Positions 1 through 8,411 of a stretch of 44,422 bases of DNA are shown piece by piece; position 1 is the stretch's first letter; each line of letters opens with the position of its first letter. This DNA comes from a virus, in the IMG/VR virus record IMGVR_UViG_3300020119_000019, positions 1 to 44,422 of that record; one strand, 5' to 3'. The notes beneath the pieces were generated by a model. The model was not told where the DNA came from, ran no database searches, and worked only from the letters and a program-made list of their open reading frames with translations. The translations under genes and the position numbers were made by a program.

Positions 1-127
1 GGCGAGATTTGAAATCCGTATATCGCGACAAGATCGGTTGAAACCGGAAGATCAACCGTGATTTCGGCGCCGTCGCTGTCATCGGTTGTCGTCGACGTGA
101 ACGCGGAACGCTTTAGCGCGAGCGGAA
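1..127. repeat. Left copy of 127-bp terminal direct repeat
   Basis: The first 127 bases are identical to the last 127 bases of the window (44296-44422). A gene reads through the joined ends without a break, so the window is a whole circular or circularly permuted genome of 44,295 bp. A 127-base overlap is what a k=127 assembly graph leaves on a circular contig, so it need not be a physical terminal repeat. Confidence 0.95.
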
Positions 128-281
128 GATAATCGTTCGGCGCATCTTCGTCCGGCGCTTGAAAGCTTTCGACGCGCTGCCCCGACGTGTAATAGAAGTT
201 TTGATACGTGCCGACGAAGCGATAAAGTTCGATTGGCTTTCCGCCATGCTTCGAAACTTCGCTGTCTTCGTAAGTTGGCAT
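1..281 (-). CDS. Tail hub protein (DUF2163/BR0599-like), N-terminal part; continues at 44295
   Basis: This is the 5' part of a gene that runs leftward off position 1 and continues at 44295 down to 43290, giving a 428-residue protein when the ends are joined. Translation begins MPTYEDSEVSKHGGKPIELY and stays open through the junction. The ATG at 281-279 shares one base with the TAA stop of the upstream distal tail gene (TAATG), which suggests translational coupling. The N-terminal part resembles phage_BR0599/DUF2163 proteins, which form the baseplate hub in siphoviruses and gene transfer agents. The motifs that define the family are in the other part, described at 43290-44422. Confidence 0.85.
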   Translation of the reverse strand, partial: MPTYEDSEVSKHGGKPIELYRFVGTYQNFYYTSGQRVESFQAPDEDAPNDYLPLALKRSAFTSTTTDDSDGAEITVDLPVSTDLVAIYGFQIS

Positions 282-1450
282 TAGTCGACCGTCCGAAGGT
301 TGATCGTCACAACCGAATGCGACGCGCTATGCAAGGTCGAAACTGTATCGTCGGCAATCCGACACTTCAAGAGCAAGCCGAGAGTTTGCCCCGTCCAAGT
401 GCCAGCGGGCAGCGCCGGGGAAAAGGTGAGCGTATCGCGCCCCAGGGCGGTTGCAACGCCGGTCACGGTCGCAAAGTGTTGCGTGCCGTCGGGTTTGGTA
501 ATGGCGATCGTGCCGAAGGCTTCCTTGCCCTGAAAAACGGTGCTGTACGCCGTGTCGGCGATGACGATCGTTGATCCCCCGCCGACGGCAGCCGTATGGA
601 TTTCAAAGTCGGGCCTGAATGTGGGCATGAAGAACGGGTTCGTTGATCCCCGACAATAGTCGGCGAACGTCTTCCACCATGCCCAATCGTCGGGATTGAA
701 AGTTCGATTGCAGAGGAACGAAAGCGCCCTGCCAAATTGCGAATTATCCCAACGCGAGCGCAACGACGGCTGCCCGCCGTAATCGGTCGCTTCAAGTCCG
801 GTAATCAAAGTTTCCTGAAAATCAGTGCCGAAAGCGCGCTTGTTCAACACGGGATAACCGGCGAACATTTCGAGTGTTTGCGTCGCAGCTTCTGTAAGGA
901 AAGGGTCTTGAAAGCCGTATTCGTAAAACGAAAAATTGACCTGGGCATAATCATTCGAAGTTTTGCGGATTATGGCCGCATTGCTCGCCGAATAGACGGG
1001 AACTATTGGGCAAACTCGCGCACGTTCACTGAAGGCGTTTGCAAGCGTGCCAACGATCGTAAAACCGTCGGACGTTATCGCGTTTACGGTTACGACTTCG
1101 TATTTCGTCCCTTCAAGCAAAATCGCAAGCGCGCCTTCGCGAAGGTCCGACCGCGTAGTATTGCAAACCAGGGCATTGGCCCCGATCGCAACGGCAGCCT
1201 TCAGCTTCGTTTGTTCGGTCCATAGCGGCCAATTGAACGAAGTTGAAAACTTATGAAACATAGTCGCGACGTGCCGACGAATTTCCCCTTGATCGTTGAA
1301 GAAAAACGATCCCGACCAAGATCGTTTAGGCAAACTCGCGAGCGATATCCGTTGCTCTTTCCCGTTGTCAGCCGTTAGCGTTTCGCTGGAATGAACCCAA
1401 CGTTCCGTTATTTCCGTTTCGGGATTTTGCAATAGGATATCAAACGACAT
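281..1450 (-). CDS. Putative distal tail protein
   Basis: This 389-residue protein lies directly after the tape measure gene and before the hub gene, where siphophages encode the distal tail protein linking the tail tube to the tip complex. Its N-terminus (MSFDILLQNPETEITERWVH) and the tryptophan- and phenylalanine-rich middle (around residues 230-270, with W and F clusters) look like a phage tail protein, but I recognise no catalytic motif. It begins only one base after the tape measure stop codon and its own stop overlaps the hub start by one base, so tape measure, this protein and the hub look translationally coupled. The function rests mainly on gene order; it could also be another tail-tip subunit. 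Confidence 0.6.
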   Translation of the reverse strand: MSFDILLQNPETEITERWVHSSETLTADNGKEQRISLASLPKRSWSGSFFFNDQGEIRRHVATMFHKFSTSFNWPLWTEQTKLKAAVAIGANALVCNTTRSDLREGALAILLEGTKYEVVTVNAITSDGFTIVGTLANAFSERARVCPIVPVYSASNAAIIRKTSNDYAQVNFSFYEYGFQDPFLTEAATQTLEMFAGYPVLNKRAFGTDFQETLITGLEATDYGGQPSLRSRWDNSQFGRALSFLCNRTFNPDDWAWWKTFADYCRGSTNPFFMPTFRPDFEIHTAAVGGGSTIVIADTAYSTVFQGKEAFGTIAITKPDGTQHFATVTGVATALGRDTLTFSPALPAGTWTGQTLGLLLKCRIADDTVSTLHSASHSVVTINLRTVD

Positions 1451-1451
1451 G

Positions 1452-4178
1452 TTATCCGCCCATCATTTGCTTAACGTCCGATTTACGACGGGCGATTACG
1501 TTCATAATCACTTCTTCGCCGTCTTCGCTATCCATTGCGCCGACGAAAGACTTTTCGTCAAAAAGGTTGACGATCTTCGGGTTAACCGAAACGTTCGTTC
1601 CGCCCCCGTTCTTATCGCTCGCCCGCTGTTGCGCAGGGGTTTCGATCGTCACGCGCTCGCCGCGCGAAACGTTCATATTGATATTGTTGCGATCAACGCC
1701 CGCTCTGCCGTCGACAATGAAGGCGCCGCCGTTCTGATAGCTGCCCACATTGGTTGACGCGATCTTTGCAACCATCATGCCCGTTTTGAGCGCGACGGCG
1801 GCAGCCGCGACGAAGTTCCAGGGCGGCGGAGCCGATGCAAGCGCCTTTTGCGTCGCAACGAAGCCGTCGATAGTCGCTTGCGCGATTGCCGCCGCCTTGT
1901 TGATCGCGCCGATTGCGCCATTGCCGCCTTTCGTAACGTCGGCAAGTGCGCCGAAGAAGTCCGATGCTGCCCCAAGACGCTGTTCGTCCGCCTTGATTTG
2001 AAAGGCAAGCTTCGCTCGCTGCGCTTGTTCTTCGTTCAGCACATCCATTTTACGAAGCCGATCAATTTCAGCGTAAACAGCGGCTTTGCTGTCTCGCATT
2101 TTTTGATCTTCAAGTATTGGATTTACAACGGAACCGACTTGCGATTGGACGAATTGCGATTGCTGCAAAGCGGCGTTGCGACGCATAAGCGCGTCGACTT
2201 CGCTGTTTACGCCTGCAACGTAATTCATCGAAAGAACAACGCCGTCCTTCAGCATCGCTTGGCGAATTTGTTCGTAATAATTTGCCTTCTGGACCTGATC
2301 GCCGTAATTGTGGGTTGCCGCTTCGGCGGTGTTCATCGCCTCTTTCAACTGAAACAACGGGTCTTTCGCTTCGGCAAGCTTGCGACCAGCGAGAACAAGT
2401 TGCTTGTTGTAATCGTCAAGGCTTATCGCGCCCTTGGTTAGCAATTCGTTTGCGGCTGCAACGGACGCGTTGAAATCGCGCTGCGGCCCGATCACAGCGG
2501 TATATATCTTGTCCATTTCGGCTTGAACGTACTTGTATTCTTGGATCGCGTGTATCTTCGCCGCGAAGCTTTGGATTTCCTGGGCATTCAACGGCATACG
2601 ACGCTTCAAGAATTCTTCTTCGATTTGGTCAAGCCGTTGCTGTTCTTCGCGCGCATCCTTCAACATGTGCATACGGTTAAGTTCGTCGTCAAGCTTCTTG
2701 TTTTCGTCGTTAAGGTAATCCGCTTTCGTCTTGGGATCGGCGTTGCTAGGCTTCTTCGGATTGCGGTTGTTGATTACCGCGTTCGCTTCCTCGCGAAGCC
2801 GATCCTTCGCAGCCTGAATGCTGTTCTTTTTCCAATCGTTATAAAAGCCGGTCATTCCAGCTTTGGCCCTGTTAAAGGCGGCATTGTACGTATTTCCGAT
2901 ATCTTCCGCCGACGATCCTGTTGCAGCTTTCAGGCGCGGAATATGCACATCGGCAATCTGCGCAATATTCGATCCGAAAACCTTGTTAATGCCTTGGGCA
3001 ATGCCGTTCAGCACGCTAATTGACATATTCGCGATCGTTTCAAGGTCTTTTATCGCTTCGTTAGCGCACGCGATAAAGAAGACTTCGAATAACCCTGGAA
3101 GGTTCGACCAGCCTTTGCGAATAACTTCGTAAGTGCCCACAAATGCCGCGTAAATACCAGCGGTCGCGTTTACCGCACCTTTAACAAGGTCGTCTAGCAC
3201 TGACAAAGTATTCTTTTTCAGATTGCCAAGAGCGTCCTTTACGCCCGTGTAATCAGAAACCGTCTTCATAAGTCCGTGCCATACGTCGGCGAACTGAAGT
3301 TGAACGGTGTTGAATTCCTTAAGCTTGCCGTTTGCGCCTAGCGTTTCATCGCCAAGCTTGCGCATTTCCTTATGCGTCAAACCAAGCGTGTTAGCGTACG
3401 CCTGAAGCTGCGGATTGGCTTCGCTTGCAATTGACAATTGAAACAGCTTCATTGCGCCAGCGACAACGCCAAGCGTGATCGCAACAGGCAACATGACGGT
3501 TTCAAGAATGCCAAGGGCGCCCGCCAGGACGGTTACGGAACCGGCCATGCGCGTAAAGTCGCCGCGTCCGCCTTCGCGTGCGAGTACGAACAATTCGCGG
3601 ATCGCCGTTGAATTCAGCTTTGCCGACGCGCCAAGGCTTGCGACCGACTTCGCTTCCTGTTCGACCTTTTCGGCCCCGCCGGAACCTAGAAAGCCCTTGA
3701 AGTTCGCCGCCGCTGCATTGCTCGCCGTGAGCGCCGCCGCTTGCTCCCCAGGCGTCAAGCCGGACGCCATGCCAGCGGTTTGCGCGGCTGCCAGGGCCTT
3801 CGATCCCGTCGGGCCTGCGATCGGCCCTGAACGGCTCGCTGCGGCTGCCTGGGCATTGTACCGGGCAATTGTTTCGTCGATAACCTTGGACAACCGCTGT
3901 TGCGCCGCAACTTCCTTATCGATCGAAACCGTCGTTGTATCGTGGGCAGCTTTGACCTTGGTTTGCGCGGTCAATTCTTTGTTAAGCGAACTTGTCGCGT
4001 TATCGGTCGCGTCCTTAAGCTTCTTCGTTGGCGTATCCGTAACCGTCGCAAGAGCGTCTTTCAGCTTCTTAACGGAACTTTCGCCAGCGTCGGCGCCGGT
4101 CGCAATATCCCGAAGCTTCTTCGAAATGTTAGCGTCGATCTTATCGTTGATTTCAATATCAATTCGATCGTCCGCCAT
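1452..4178 (-). CDS. Tail tape measure protein
   Basis: At 908 residues this is the longest gene of the window, located between the tail chaperones and tail-tip genes, the standard place for the tape measure that sets tail length and fills the tail tube. It has long alpha-helical, Lys/Asp/Ala-rich stretches, a hydrophobic segment near residues 215-245 (VTVLAGALGILETVMLPVAI is part of it) and further amphipathic regions, all typical of the family. At roughly 0.15 nm per residue it predicts a tail of about 135 nm. The ATG at 4178 follows the stop of the gp10-like gene by one base. The C-terminal 90 residues include an Ala/Pro-rich stretch and polar repeats. No lytic transglycosylase or peptidase motif was noticed. 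Confidence 0.85.
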   Translation of the reverse strand: MADDRIDIEINDKIDANISKKLRDIATGADAGESSVKKLKDALATVTDTPTKKLKDATDNATSSLNKELTAQTKVKAAHDTTTVSIDKEVAAQQRLSKVIDETIARYNAQAAAASRSGPIAGPTGSKALAAAQTAGMASGLTPGEQAAALTASNAAAANFKGFLGSGGAEKVEQEAKSVASLGASAKLNSTAIRELFVLAREGGRGDFTRMAGSVTVLAGALGILETVMLPVAITLGVVAGAMKLFQLSIASEANPQLQAYANTLGLTHKEMRKLGDETLGANGKLKEFNTVQLQFADVWHGLMKTVSDYTGVKDALGNLKKNTLSVLDDLVKGAVNATAGIYAAFVGTYEVIRKGWSNLPGLFEVFFIACANEAIKDLETIANMSISVLNGIAQGINKVFGSNIAQIADVHIPRLKAATGSSAEDIGNTYNAAFNRAKAGMTGFYNDWKKNSIQAAKDRLREEANAVINNRNPKKPSNADPKTKADYLNDENKKLDDELNRMHMLKDAREEQQRLDQIEEEFLKRRMPLNAQEIQSFAAKIHAIQEYKYVQAEMDKIYTAVIGPQRDFNASVAAANELLTKGAISLDDYNKQLVLAGRKLAEAKDPLFQLKEAMNTAEAATHNYGDQVQKANYYEQIRQAMLKDGVVLSMNYVAGVNSEVDALMRRNAALQQSQFVQSQVGSVVNPILEDQKMRDSKAAVYAEIDRLRKMDVLNEEQAQRAKLAFQIKADEQRLGAASDFFGALADVTKGGNGAIGAINKAAAIAQATIDGFVATQKALASAPPPWNFVAAAAVALKTGMMVAKIASTNVGSYQNGGAFIVDGRAGVDRNNINMNVSRGERVTIETPAQQRASDKNGGGTNVSVNPKIVNLFDEKSFVGAMDSEDGEEVIMNVIARRKSDVKQMMGG

Positions 4179-4179
4179 A

Positions 4180-4626
4180 TCACAAGCCTTTTAACAATGT
4201 GCCTTTAAGCGTTTGAGCGAACTTCTTCGCATTAATTATCGAAGTTTGAACCCAACCAGAAGGCGCTTGTTTTGAAGAACCGTTGTTCAAGTCGACAATA
4301 TAAGGGGCATTGTTCGACAAGTAAATAACCTGTCCAAGTTTTCGACCTTCAAGGGAATATTCGGCAATGTTCAACGTTGCTTCGGCGCTTTGCGTTCGCG
4401 ACGAACCTCCTTCGCCTTCGACGTATGGCGGCAGGAAGCTGTCAGGACGGAACCCGAAAGAGGCTTGCCAGTTAGACAACGCTTGGGACGTGTCAACAGG
4501 CGTTTCGATCGCGGCCAAGTCTTCGACAAGTTCTAGCGTAACTGCAACGGTAAGCGCCGAAACACGGTCCGGCAATTCCTTGTCAATCTTGCGGGTTCGT
4601 TTCGCTAGATCAGCCAACGTTGCCAT
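4180..4626 (-). CDS. HK97 gp10-like tail completion/neck protein
   Basis: The protein is 148 residues long. The block TPVDTSQALSNW in the first half and YLSNNAPYIVDLNNGSSKQA followed by PSGWV in the second half match the pattern of the HK97 gp10 family (TPVDTG..R.NW and YxxNxxPYxxxLxxGxSxQAPxG), which forms part of the head-tail joining or tail completion apparatus. Family members usually sit between the connector and the tail terminator genes; here the gene lies after the tail chaperones and just before the tape measure. Its start at 4626 overlaps the end of the frameshifted chaperone by 17 bases, so it is probably coupled to it. Confidence 0.7.
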   Translation of the reverse strand: MATLADLAKRTRKIDKELPDRVSALTVAVTLELVEDLAAIETPVDTSQALSNWQASFGFRPDSFLPPYVEGEGGSSRTQSAEATLNIAEYSLEGRKLGQVIYLSNNAPYIVDLNNGSSKQAPSGWVQTSIINAKKFAQTLKGTLLKGL

Positions 4627-4969
4627 TGTTTTCCGCCTTAGGTGCGATTGACCTTCGATATTTCAAATATTCGCGATCCATGCGACAAACGTAATACCAA
4701 AGGTCTTCACGCTGCCATTCGTCGAATTCGTAATCTTGGGCGTAAGCGAAACAAGACGAACGTTTTATAGCTTCGTATTCGCTCGCGTCCCTTTCAAAAT
4801 CAAGTTCGAACCAAGCGTTAAAATAAAGTGCAAGCCCTAGCCTTAGCCTTGGGGGATTTGCTAGGTCCAACGGTAACGGTTCGTTGAACCTAGCGCATTC
4901 CTGCCGTTCGCGTAACGCCCTATCTTCAGGCCACTTAACGGCGTGAATTAGGGCTTTTGCGAGTTTCCC
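4610..4969 (-). CDS. Tail assembly chaperone, -1 frameshift extension (GT type)
   Basis: The -1 frame relative to the upstream chaperone is open without a stop from the slippery heptamer GGGAAAC (4969-4963) to the stop at 4610. Frameshifting there would make a 274-residue fusion: 157 residues of the first frame plus 117 of this one. The extension contains acidic and aromatic stretches such as YAQDYEFDEWQREDLWYYV. This is the arrangement of lambda G/GT, where a small fraction of ribosomes slip to make the fusion that binds the tape measure protein. Independent initiation (TTG at 4870 or another codon) is possible but lacks a good ribosome binding site. The reading frame and the slippery site agree, which makes frameshifting the better explanation. 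Confidence 0.8.
   Translation of the reverse strand, partial: GKLAKALIHAVKWPEDRALRERQECARFNEPLPLDLANPPRLRLGLALYFNAWFELDFERDASEYEAIKRSSCFAYAQDYEFDEWQREDLWYYVCRMDREYLKYRRSIAPKAENNGNVG
4860..4894 (-). promoter_or_regulatory. 13-bp RNA hairpin within the frameshift extension
   Basis: On the minus strand GCTAGGTTCAACG (4894-4882) can pair with CGTTGGACCTAGC (4872-4860) over 13 pairs with one G-U and a 9-base loop. It begins about 69 bases after the slippery site. That is farther than usual for a frameshift stimulator, but the stem is strong and lies inside coding sequence. It may instead modulate translation or stability of this part of the message. Confidence 0.5.
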
Positions 4970-5433
4970 GCGTTGTCTTCCCGTTCGCTATCGCGGAAGT
5001 TCGCCGCGCGCTTGGCATGGGCTTCCCAATTGTCGTACAGGTCCGGCATTTCTTCGAACAGCTTCAGCGCGTTTTCGCGAGTGAACGGAAGATTCGAAGT
5101 GTCTTCGTTGTTGCCGGTCAATTCCGACTTCGGAAGGTTCGACCAGCCGAGAAGAACGGTATCAACGAAGACTTCCTGAAGAAGCTTTGCGCCGAGTTCG
5201 TTATCGAGTGTTTCGTTAGCGATTGCCGCGCTATGCGGGCGGGTCGCTTCTTCAAGCGCCTTGGTATAACGCTTGTTCGAACGCGACATACGCGAAACAC
5301 GAATTGTAATCGGCTTGCCGTTGTGATCGTTGACGGCAACGGGGATTTCGACGCCTTCGGTTTCCTTCGTCGAATTCGTCTTGAAAGTGTTACGAAGTCC
5401 CATTATTTGTCCTTCCAAAGAAAAAAGGGGCAA
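4948..5433 (-). CDS. Tail assembly chaperone (G type)
   Basis: This 161-residue protein sits between the tail tube and tape measure genes. The sequence contains EIPVAVNDHNGKPITIRVSR near the N-terminus and a mostly helical remainder, fitting the short tail assembly chaperones that keep the tape measure soluble during tail assembly. Four codons before its stop region it carries the heptamer GGGAAAC in the correct X-XXY-YYZ phase (codons GCG-GGA-AAC), so a -1 slip joins it to the extension at 4610. The start at 5433 may be replaced by the ATG at 5403 (MGLRNTFKTNS), which has a GGAAGGAC ribosome binding site upstream; I think 5403 is the more likely true start. The intervening terminator hairpin (5421-5450) also favours the later start. 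Confidence 0.8.
   Translation of the reverse strand: MPLFSLEGQIMGLRNTFKTNSTKETEGVEIPVAVNDHNGKPITIRVSRMSRSNKRYTKALEEATRPHSAAIANETLDNELGAKLLQEVFVDTVLLGWSNLPKSELTGNNEDTSNLPFTRENALKLFEEMPDLYDNWEAHAKRAANFRDSEREDNAGNSQKP
4963..4969 (-). promoter_or_regulatory. -1 ribosomal frameshift slippery site GGGAAAC
   Basis: The heptamer GGGAAAC is read as G-GGA-AAC in the chaperone frame, which is the canonical X-XXY-YYZ arrangement, and it closely resembles GGGAAAG in lambda gene G. It lies 15 bases before the zero-frame stop, and the -1 frame is open for 117 codons downstream. Confidence 0.8.
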
Positions 5434-5450
5434 GCCGAAGCCTGCCCCTT
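5421..5450 (-). terminator. Intrinsic terminator after the tail tube gene
   Basis: On the minus strand AAGGGGCAGGC, a TTCG loop and GCTTGCCCCTT form an 11-bp stem followed by TTTTTTC. It sits between the tail tube stop (5487) and the chaperone, so it probably lowers expression of the downstream tail genes relative to the tube protein. Confidence 0.75.
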
Positions 5451-5486
5451 ATCCCTAACCCTGTATCGAATGCGAAGCAATGCCGA

Positions 5487-6998
5487 TTAGGCGTTGCCCA
5501 CACTAGGCACATACGGAAAGAAGTTGAAAAGGACGGTATGGCCAAAGACGCTTTCGGCTGCGCTGTTCTTCAGCGGAACCATAATCGGCTTATCCATGTC
5601 GACCTTCAGCCGACCGCCACCCAGGGCGATAAGCGGGAAGTCTGCAACGATAGCCTTGTTCCTCGCCGCGTAAATCGCGTCGAACGTAACGTCGTCGTTT
5701 TCTTCGATCGAAGTCATCGGCGAAACAGTCGCGAAATACGCGCTCGCTTCAATGTCGACTTCGAAAACGCCAGCGGTCGTATCGAAAGCGCCTAGCGTGC
5801 CTTGTGCCTTCGCAGCCGAAACGTTGTTCTTAATCGTGCCCTTCCATTCGGTAATGCGGGCGAACAGCGAAGTCGGATTGAGCGTTGCCGGATCAACCTT
5901 GGCCATGCGAATGCGATAAACATTCTTCGACGTGTTAATCGGGTCTTCGCCAGGGGCGGGCAGGATCGTCCCAGAAGCCGCCGAAAGCGGCCCGTCGGCG
6001 CCGGTGCGCGTATGATAGCTTGCGCCAATGCCGGTCACGTCAACGCTAACCTTGTCGGTAAGCGGCGAAGTCCAAGTGAGTTCGTTAAAAACGAACCCGT
6101 CAATATATTCGGACTGCCGCCCGTCGGCGTCGCGGCCAAGCGTGCGTTCGATCGTATGGGTATATTTTACGATCAAGTCGGGATCGTCTTCGTTGCGAAT
6201 GACGGTGCCGAAGAAGATACGAAGCGTCGTACCGACGCCAGTATCTGCGGCAGCGGCAAAAGTCGTCTTGTCGAAAACGATCGCAGTCGACGAAACCGAC
6301 TTGACGCGAGCGTACCCGTACTGGCCCGCCGTGTCGTTGAACTGGTTTGCGCCAGCATCGCCGCCGACGAAAACCCATTCCCCGGGGATAAGGCCGAAGG
6401 TCGTCGGATTGATCGTCGAAGAAGTAAGGACGTAAGTTCCGCCGACGATCGATGCAACAACGTCCGCCGCCGGGAACTGATAGCCGACAACGGTTACAGT
6501 CTGCGCAGCCGCTGCGCCTTCGTCGGCAAGCGCCGAAGAAGTCGAAACGTGCGTACCGTCGGTAATGCCGTTGCAAACGTGAAGGCCGTTGTTCGCGGTG
6601 TTGTCGAAGCCTTCGGCAAAGATCAACGATCCGGCGAGGAAATCCGCCGAACTGTCAACGGTGAAGTCGTCGGTTGCGGCAACAGCCGCGACGTTGATCG
6701 AATGCCCCTTCTTGCGGGCCGCTGCGAAGCAAAACGCTTCGATTGTGGGCAGCATGTTGCCTAGCGTAACGTCTTCGTTCCAACCGCCGTTTGCGTCAAG
6801 GTCGACAATGCCGCCTTTCAGACGCTGCCGCGAAGGGTTGAACGGTCGACGCGCGAGAAGCGTATATTCGCCGCCCATATCGTTGAACGAATTCGGTTCG
6901 CGCGTTGCCCATTCCGGCGAGCCGGGAAGAACGCGATTGCTTTCTTCGCGTGCGATGAACAGTCCAACGTTGTTGCTGTCTTGCTTTTCAACCGTCAT
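5487..6998 (-). CDS. Major tail tube protein
   Basis: The 503-residue product lies between the tail terminator and the chaperones and is followed by a strong terminator, as expected of a protein needed in many copies. The sequence starts MTVEKQDSNNVGLFIAREES and is rich in beta-prone Thr/Val/Ala stretches. Near residues 60-75 it has DLDANGGWNEDVTLGNMLP, a pattern seen in phage tail tube proteins with an inserted domain. It is longer than simple tube proteins (about 150-250 residues), and the middle (about residues 90-250) probably forms an additional surface domain. The start ATG at 6998 has AGGAG (AGGAGCCGGTTAA) upstream. The role is strongly suggested by position and composition. Confidence 0.75.
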   Translation of the reverse strand: MTVEKQDSNNVGLFIAREESNRVLPGSPEWATREPNSFNDMGGEYTLLARRPFNPSRQRLKGGIVDLDANGGWNEDVTLGNMLPTIEAFCFAAARKKGHSINVAAVAATDDFTVDSSADFLAGSLIFAEGFDNTANNGLHVCNGITDGTHVSTSSALADEGAAAAQTVTVVGYQFPAADVVASIVGGTYVLTSSTINPTTFGLIPGEWVFVGGDAGANQFNDTAGQYGYARVKSVSSTAIVFDKTTFAAAADTGVGTTLRIFFGTVIRNEDDPDLIVKYTHTIERTLGRDADGRQSEYIDGFVFNELTWTSPLTDKVSVDVTGIGASYHTRTGADGPLSAASGTILPAPGEDPINTSKNVYRIRMAKVDPATLNPTSLFARITEWKGTIKNNVSAAKAQGTLGAFDTTAGVFEVDIEASAYFATVSPMTSIEENDDVTFDAIYAARNKAIVADFPLIALGGGRLKVDMDKPIMVPLKNSAAESVFGHTVLFNFFPYVPSVGNA

Positions 6999-7017
6999 TT
7001 AACCGGCTCCTATTAGT

Positions 7018-7515
7018 TTACGCCTGCCAATTGGTCGCTTCGGGCGCCTGGATCGTGTTCGCGCTGGCGTTTTCCGTATATTCGAATTCGGCGGTAACTT
7101 TCCAGCGATAAAATTTTTCTTCGGGCGCTAGTTCTTCATAGCGGCAATTCCGAAACCATACACCATTGGGCGTTTGAATTCCCCGAAAAATGTTGCGGGC
7201 TTCGATCGCCATGCGCTCGCCTAAGCGATAGCTGTCCGCCTTGCTGCGCAAGGCAAAGACTTGAACGAAGACAAGGCCGGAAGCGTCATAGCAAATCTTG
7301 CTTGGGCCGGGGTCTTCGTACGAAAGGAAGCCGCCTTGAACTTGCTTCGCATTCTGAATAGAAACGCGAACAAAATCAGTTTCGGGAACGGCGCCTTTTT
7401 CGAACCCTTGCCAACGAATAGGCGGTTTCGGATCGGCCAAATCAGCGATTGCCCAACCTGTATTAAACAGGCCGAACATTTCATCGCGTGCTTGCAAGGG
7501 GTTTGCGATCGGCAT
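7018..7515 (-). CDS. Tail terminator protein (DUF4128-like)
   Basis: The protein has 165 residues. The early segment ARDEMFGLFNTGWAIA, the central segment QVFALRSKADSYRLGERMAI and the Cys-containing segment GVWFRNCRYEELAPEEKFYR resemble phage tail terminator proteins (DUF4128 and related), which cap the head-proximal end of the tail tube. The gene directly precedes the tail tube gene and its ATG at 7515 shares one base with the stop codon of the preceding connector gene (TAATG). The family match is by pattern, so moderate confidence. Confidence 0.65.
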   Translation of the reverse strand: MPIANPLQARDEMFGLFNTGWAIADLADPKPPIRWQGFEKGAVPETDFVRVSIQNAKQVQGGFLSYEDPGPSKICYDASGLVFVQVFALRSKADSYRLGERMAIEARNIFRGIQTPNGVWFRNCRYEELAPEEKFYRWKVTAEFEYTENASANTIQAPEATNWQA

Positions 7516-7901
7516 TAGATTTTAACCCAAACGAACCAAACAACCGGCGTACCGTCCGGCGCGAGGCGGTCAAGATAGCCTATTTCCGAAGGAACGCTAT
7601 TGCGAACAACAACGTCGGTTAATTCAGGCTCGAAATCCGTTCCGCCTGCCATAAGGCCGACTTCGAAACCTTCGGCAATTTCGGTATCAGGTATCGAACG
7701 CAAAAATTCTGTTCGACCGTATCCCAAGTCGCGCGGTCGAAACCATGCAATTTTTACGTCGTGATCGTCCGGCGAACCGCTGCGAACGTCGCGCCAATCT
7801 TCGGCGCCGCTATCGTGAGCCCCAGGCTTGCGCCACACACAAGCGCCGCCCTTGGCAGCGATAAGCCGAAGCGCGGTCGCGATGGCGCCTGAATAGCCCA
7901 T
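7515..7901 (-). CDS. Putative head closure/neck protein
   Basis: This 128-residue protein lies between the DnaT-like connector and the tail terminator, where head closure (stopper) proteins are encoded. The sequence begins MGYSGAIATALRLIAAKGGA and ends with a hydrophobic aromatic stretch (VVWFVWVKI), compatible with a small beta-barrel neck protein. I recognise no specific family motif; the call comes from size and position. Start and stop both overlap the neighbouring genes by one base (TAATG). Confidence 0.5.
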   Translation of the reverse strand: MGYSGAIATALRLIAAKGGACVWRKPGAHDSGAEDWRDVRSGSPDDHDVKIAWFRPRDLGYGRTEFLRSIPDTEIAEGFEVGLMAGGTDFEPELTDVVVRNSVPSEIGYLDRLAPDGTPVVWFVWVKI

Positions 7902-8392
7902 TAGCCGCGAATAACGTTGATGCCGAACCCGATGCCCACAACATAAGGCCGCAAGATCGCGTCAAGCGTCGGCGTTGTCGGTACGACGTTCGGGGCGCCG
8001 AAGTATTCCGTTTCGATCGGTCCTACTTTTTCGCTTTTAACGTAAGCGTCGGTATTCCGATTGGGCATTAGTTCGATGCCCTGGGAAAGCAAAAGAACGG
8101 CTTCGCTTTCGGCCTTCTTAATTGCCTTCGGTATCGTATCCGTCGGAAGTTCTTCTTCGCCGATGATTACGTACTTGCGCGGCCATTCTAAAGGCTGTTC
8201 AAGCCCGTTGACGCGCTCGCCGTTAAAGCGACGGCTTTCGATAAAGTCCATCGCCTTGATGGCAAGCACGTCGGTTCCGGCATCGTCGGCAATAGTTACG
8301 CCGCGCGCCGCTGCATATGCGATGATTTCGGCTCGCGTCACATAGCTGTTAGCATCTGCAACGTTCGTTCCGTCTTCGATAGTCAGCGGCAC
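7901..8392 (-). CDS. Head-tail connector, DnaT-like family
   Basis: At 163 residues, the protein begins MPLTIEDGTNVADANSYVTR and contains RRFNGER and LEWPRKYV, which follow the pattern of the phage 'putative DnaT-like ssDNA-binding protein' family (DGt.v..AnsYv, RrfxG, WPR). In virion gene clusters these act as head-tail adaptors rather than in replication. It follows the capsid decoration genes and precedes the neck protein, consistent with an adaptor on the portal ring. The start ATG at 8392 has weak Shine-Dalgarno complementarity, and the preceding gene ends 19 bases upstream. Confidence 0.65.
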   Translation of the reverse strand: MPLTIEDGTNVADANSYVTRAEIIAYAAARGVTIADDAGTDVLAIKAMDFIESRRFNGERVNGLEQPLEWPRKYVIIGEEELPTDTIPKAIKKAESEAVLLLSQGIELMPNRNTDAYVKSEKVGPIETEYFGAPNVVPTTPTLDAILRPYVVGIGFGINVIRG

Positions 8393-8411
8393 GCGGCGTC
8401 CCCCGTCAAGC

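Noticed and set aside
3475-4194. 239-codon plus-strand frame within the tape measure gene
   Set aside because: Antisense shadow of a gene with strong positional and compositional support; Ser/Ala/Arg-rich product without a domain.
4610-4870. Stand-alone 86-residue gene starting at 4870
   Set aside because: It would start at a TTG inside a strong hairpin with no ribosome binding site. The frame is open upstream to the slippery site, so it is better explained as the frameshift extension.
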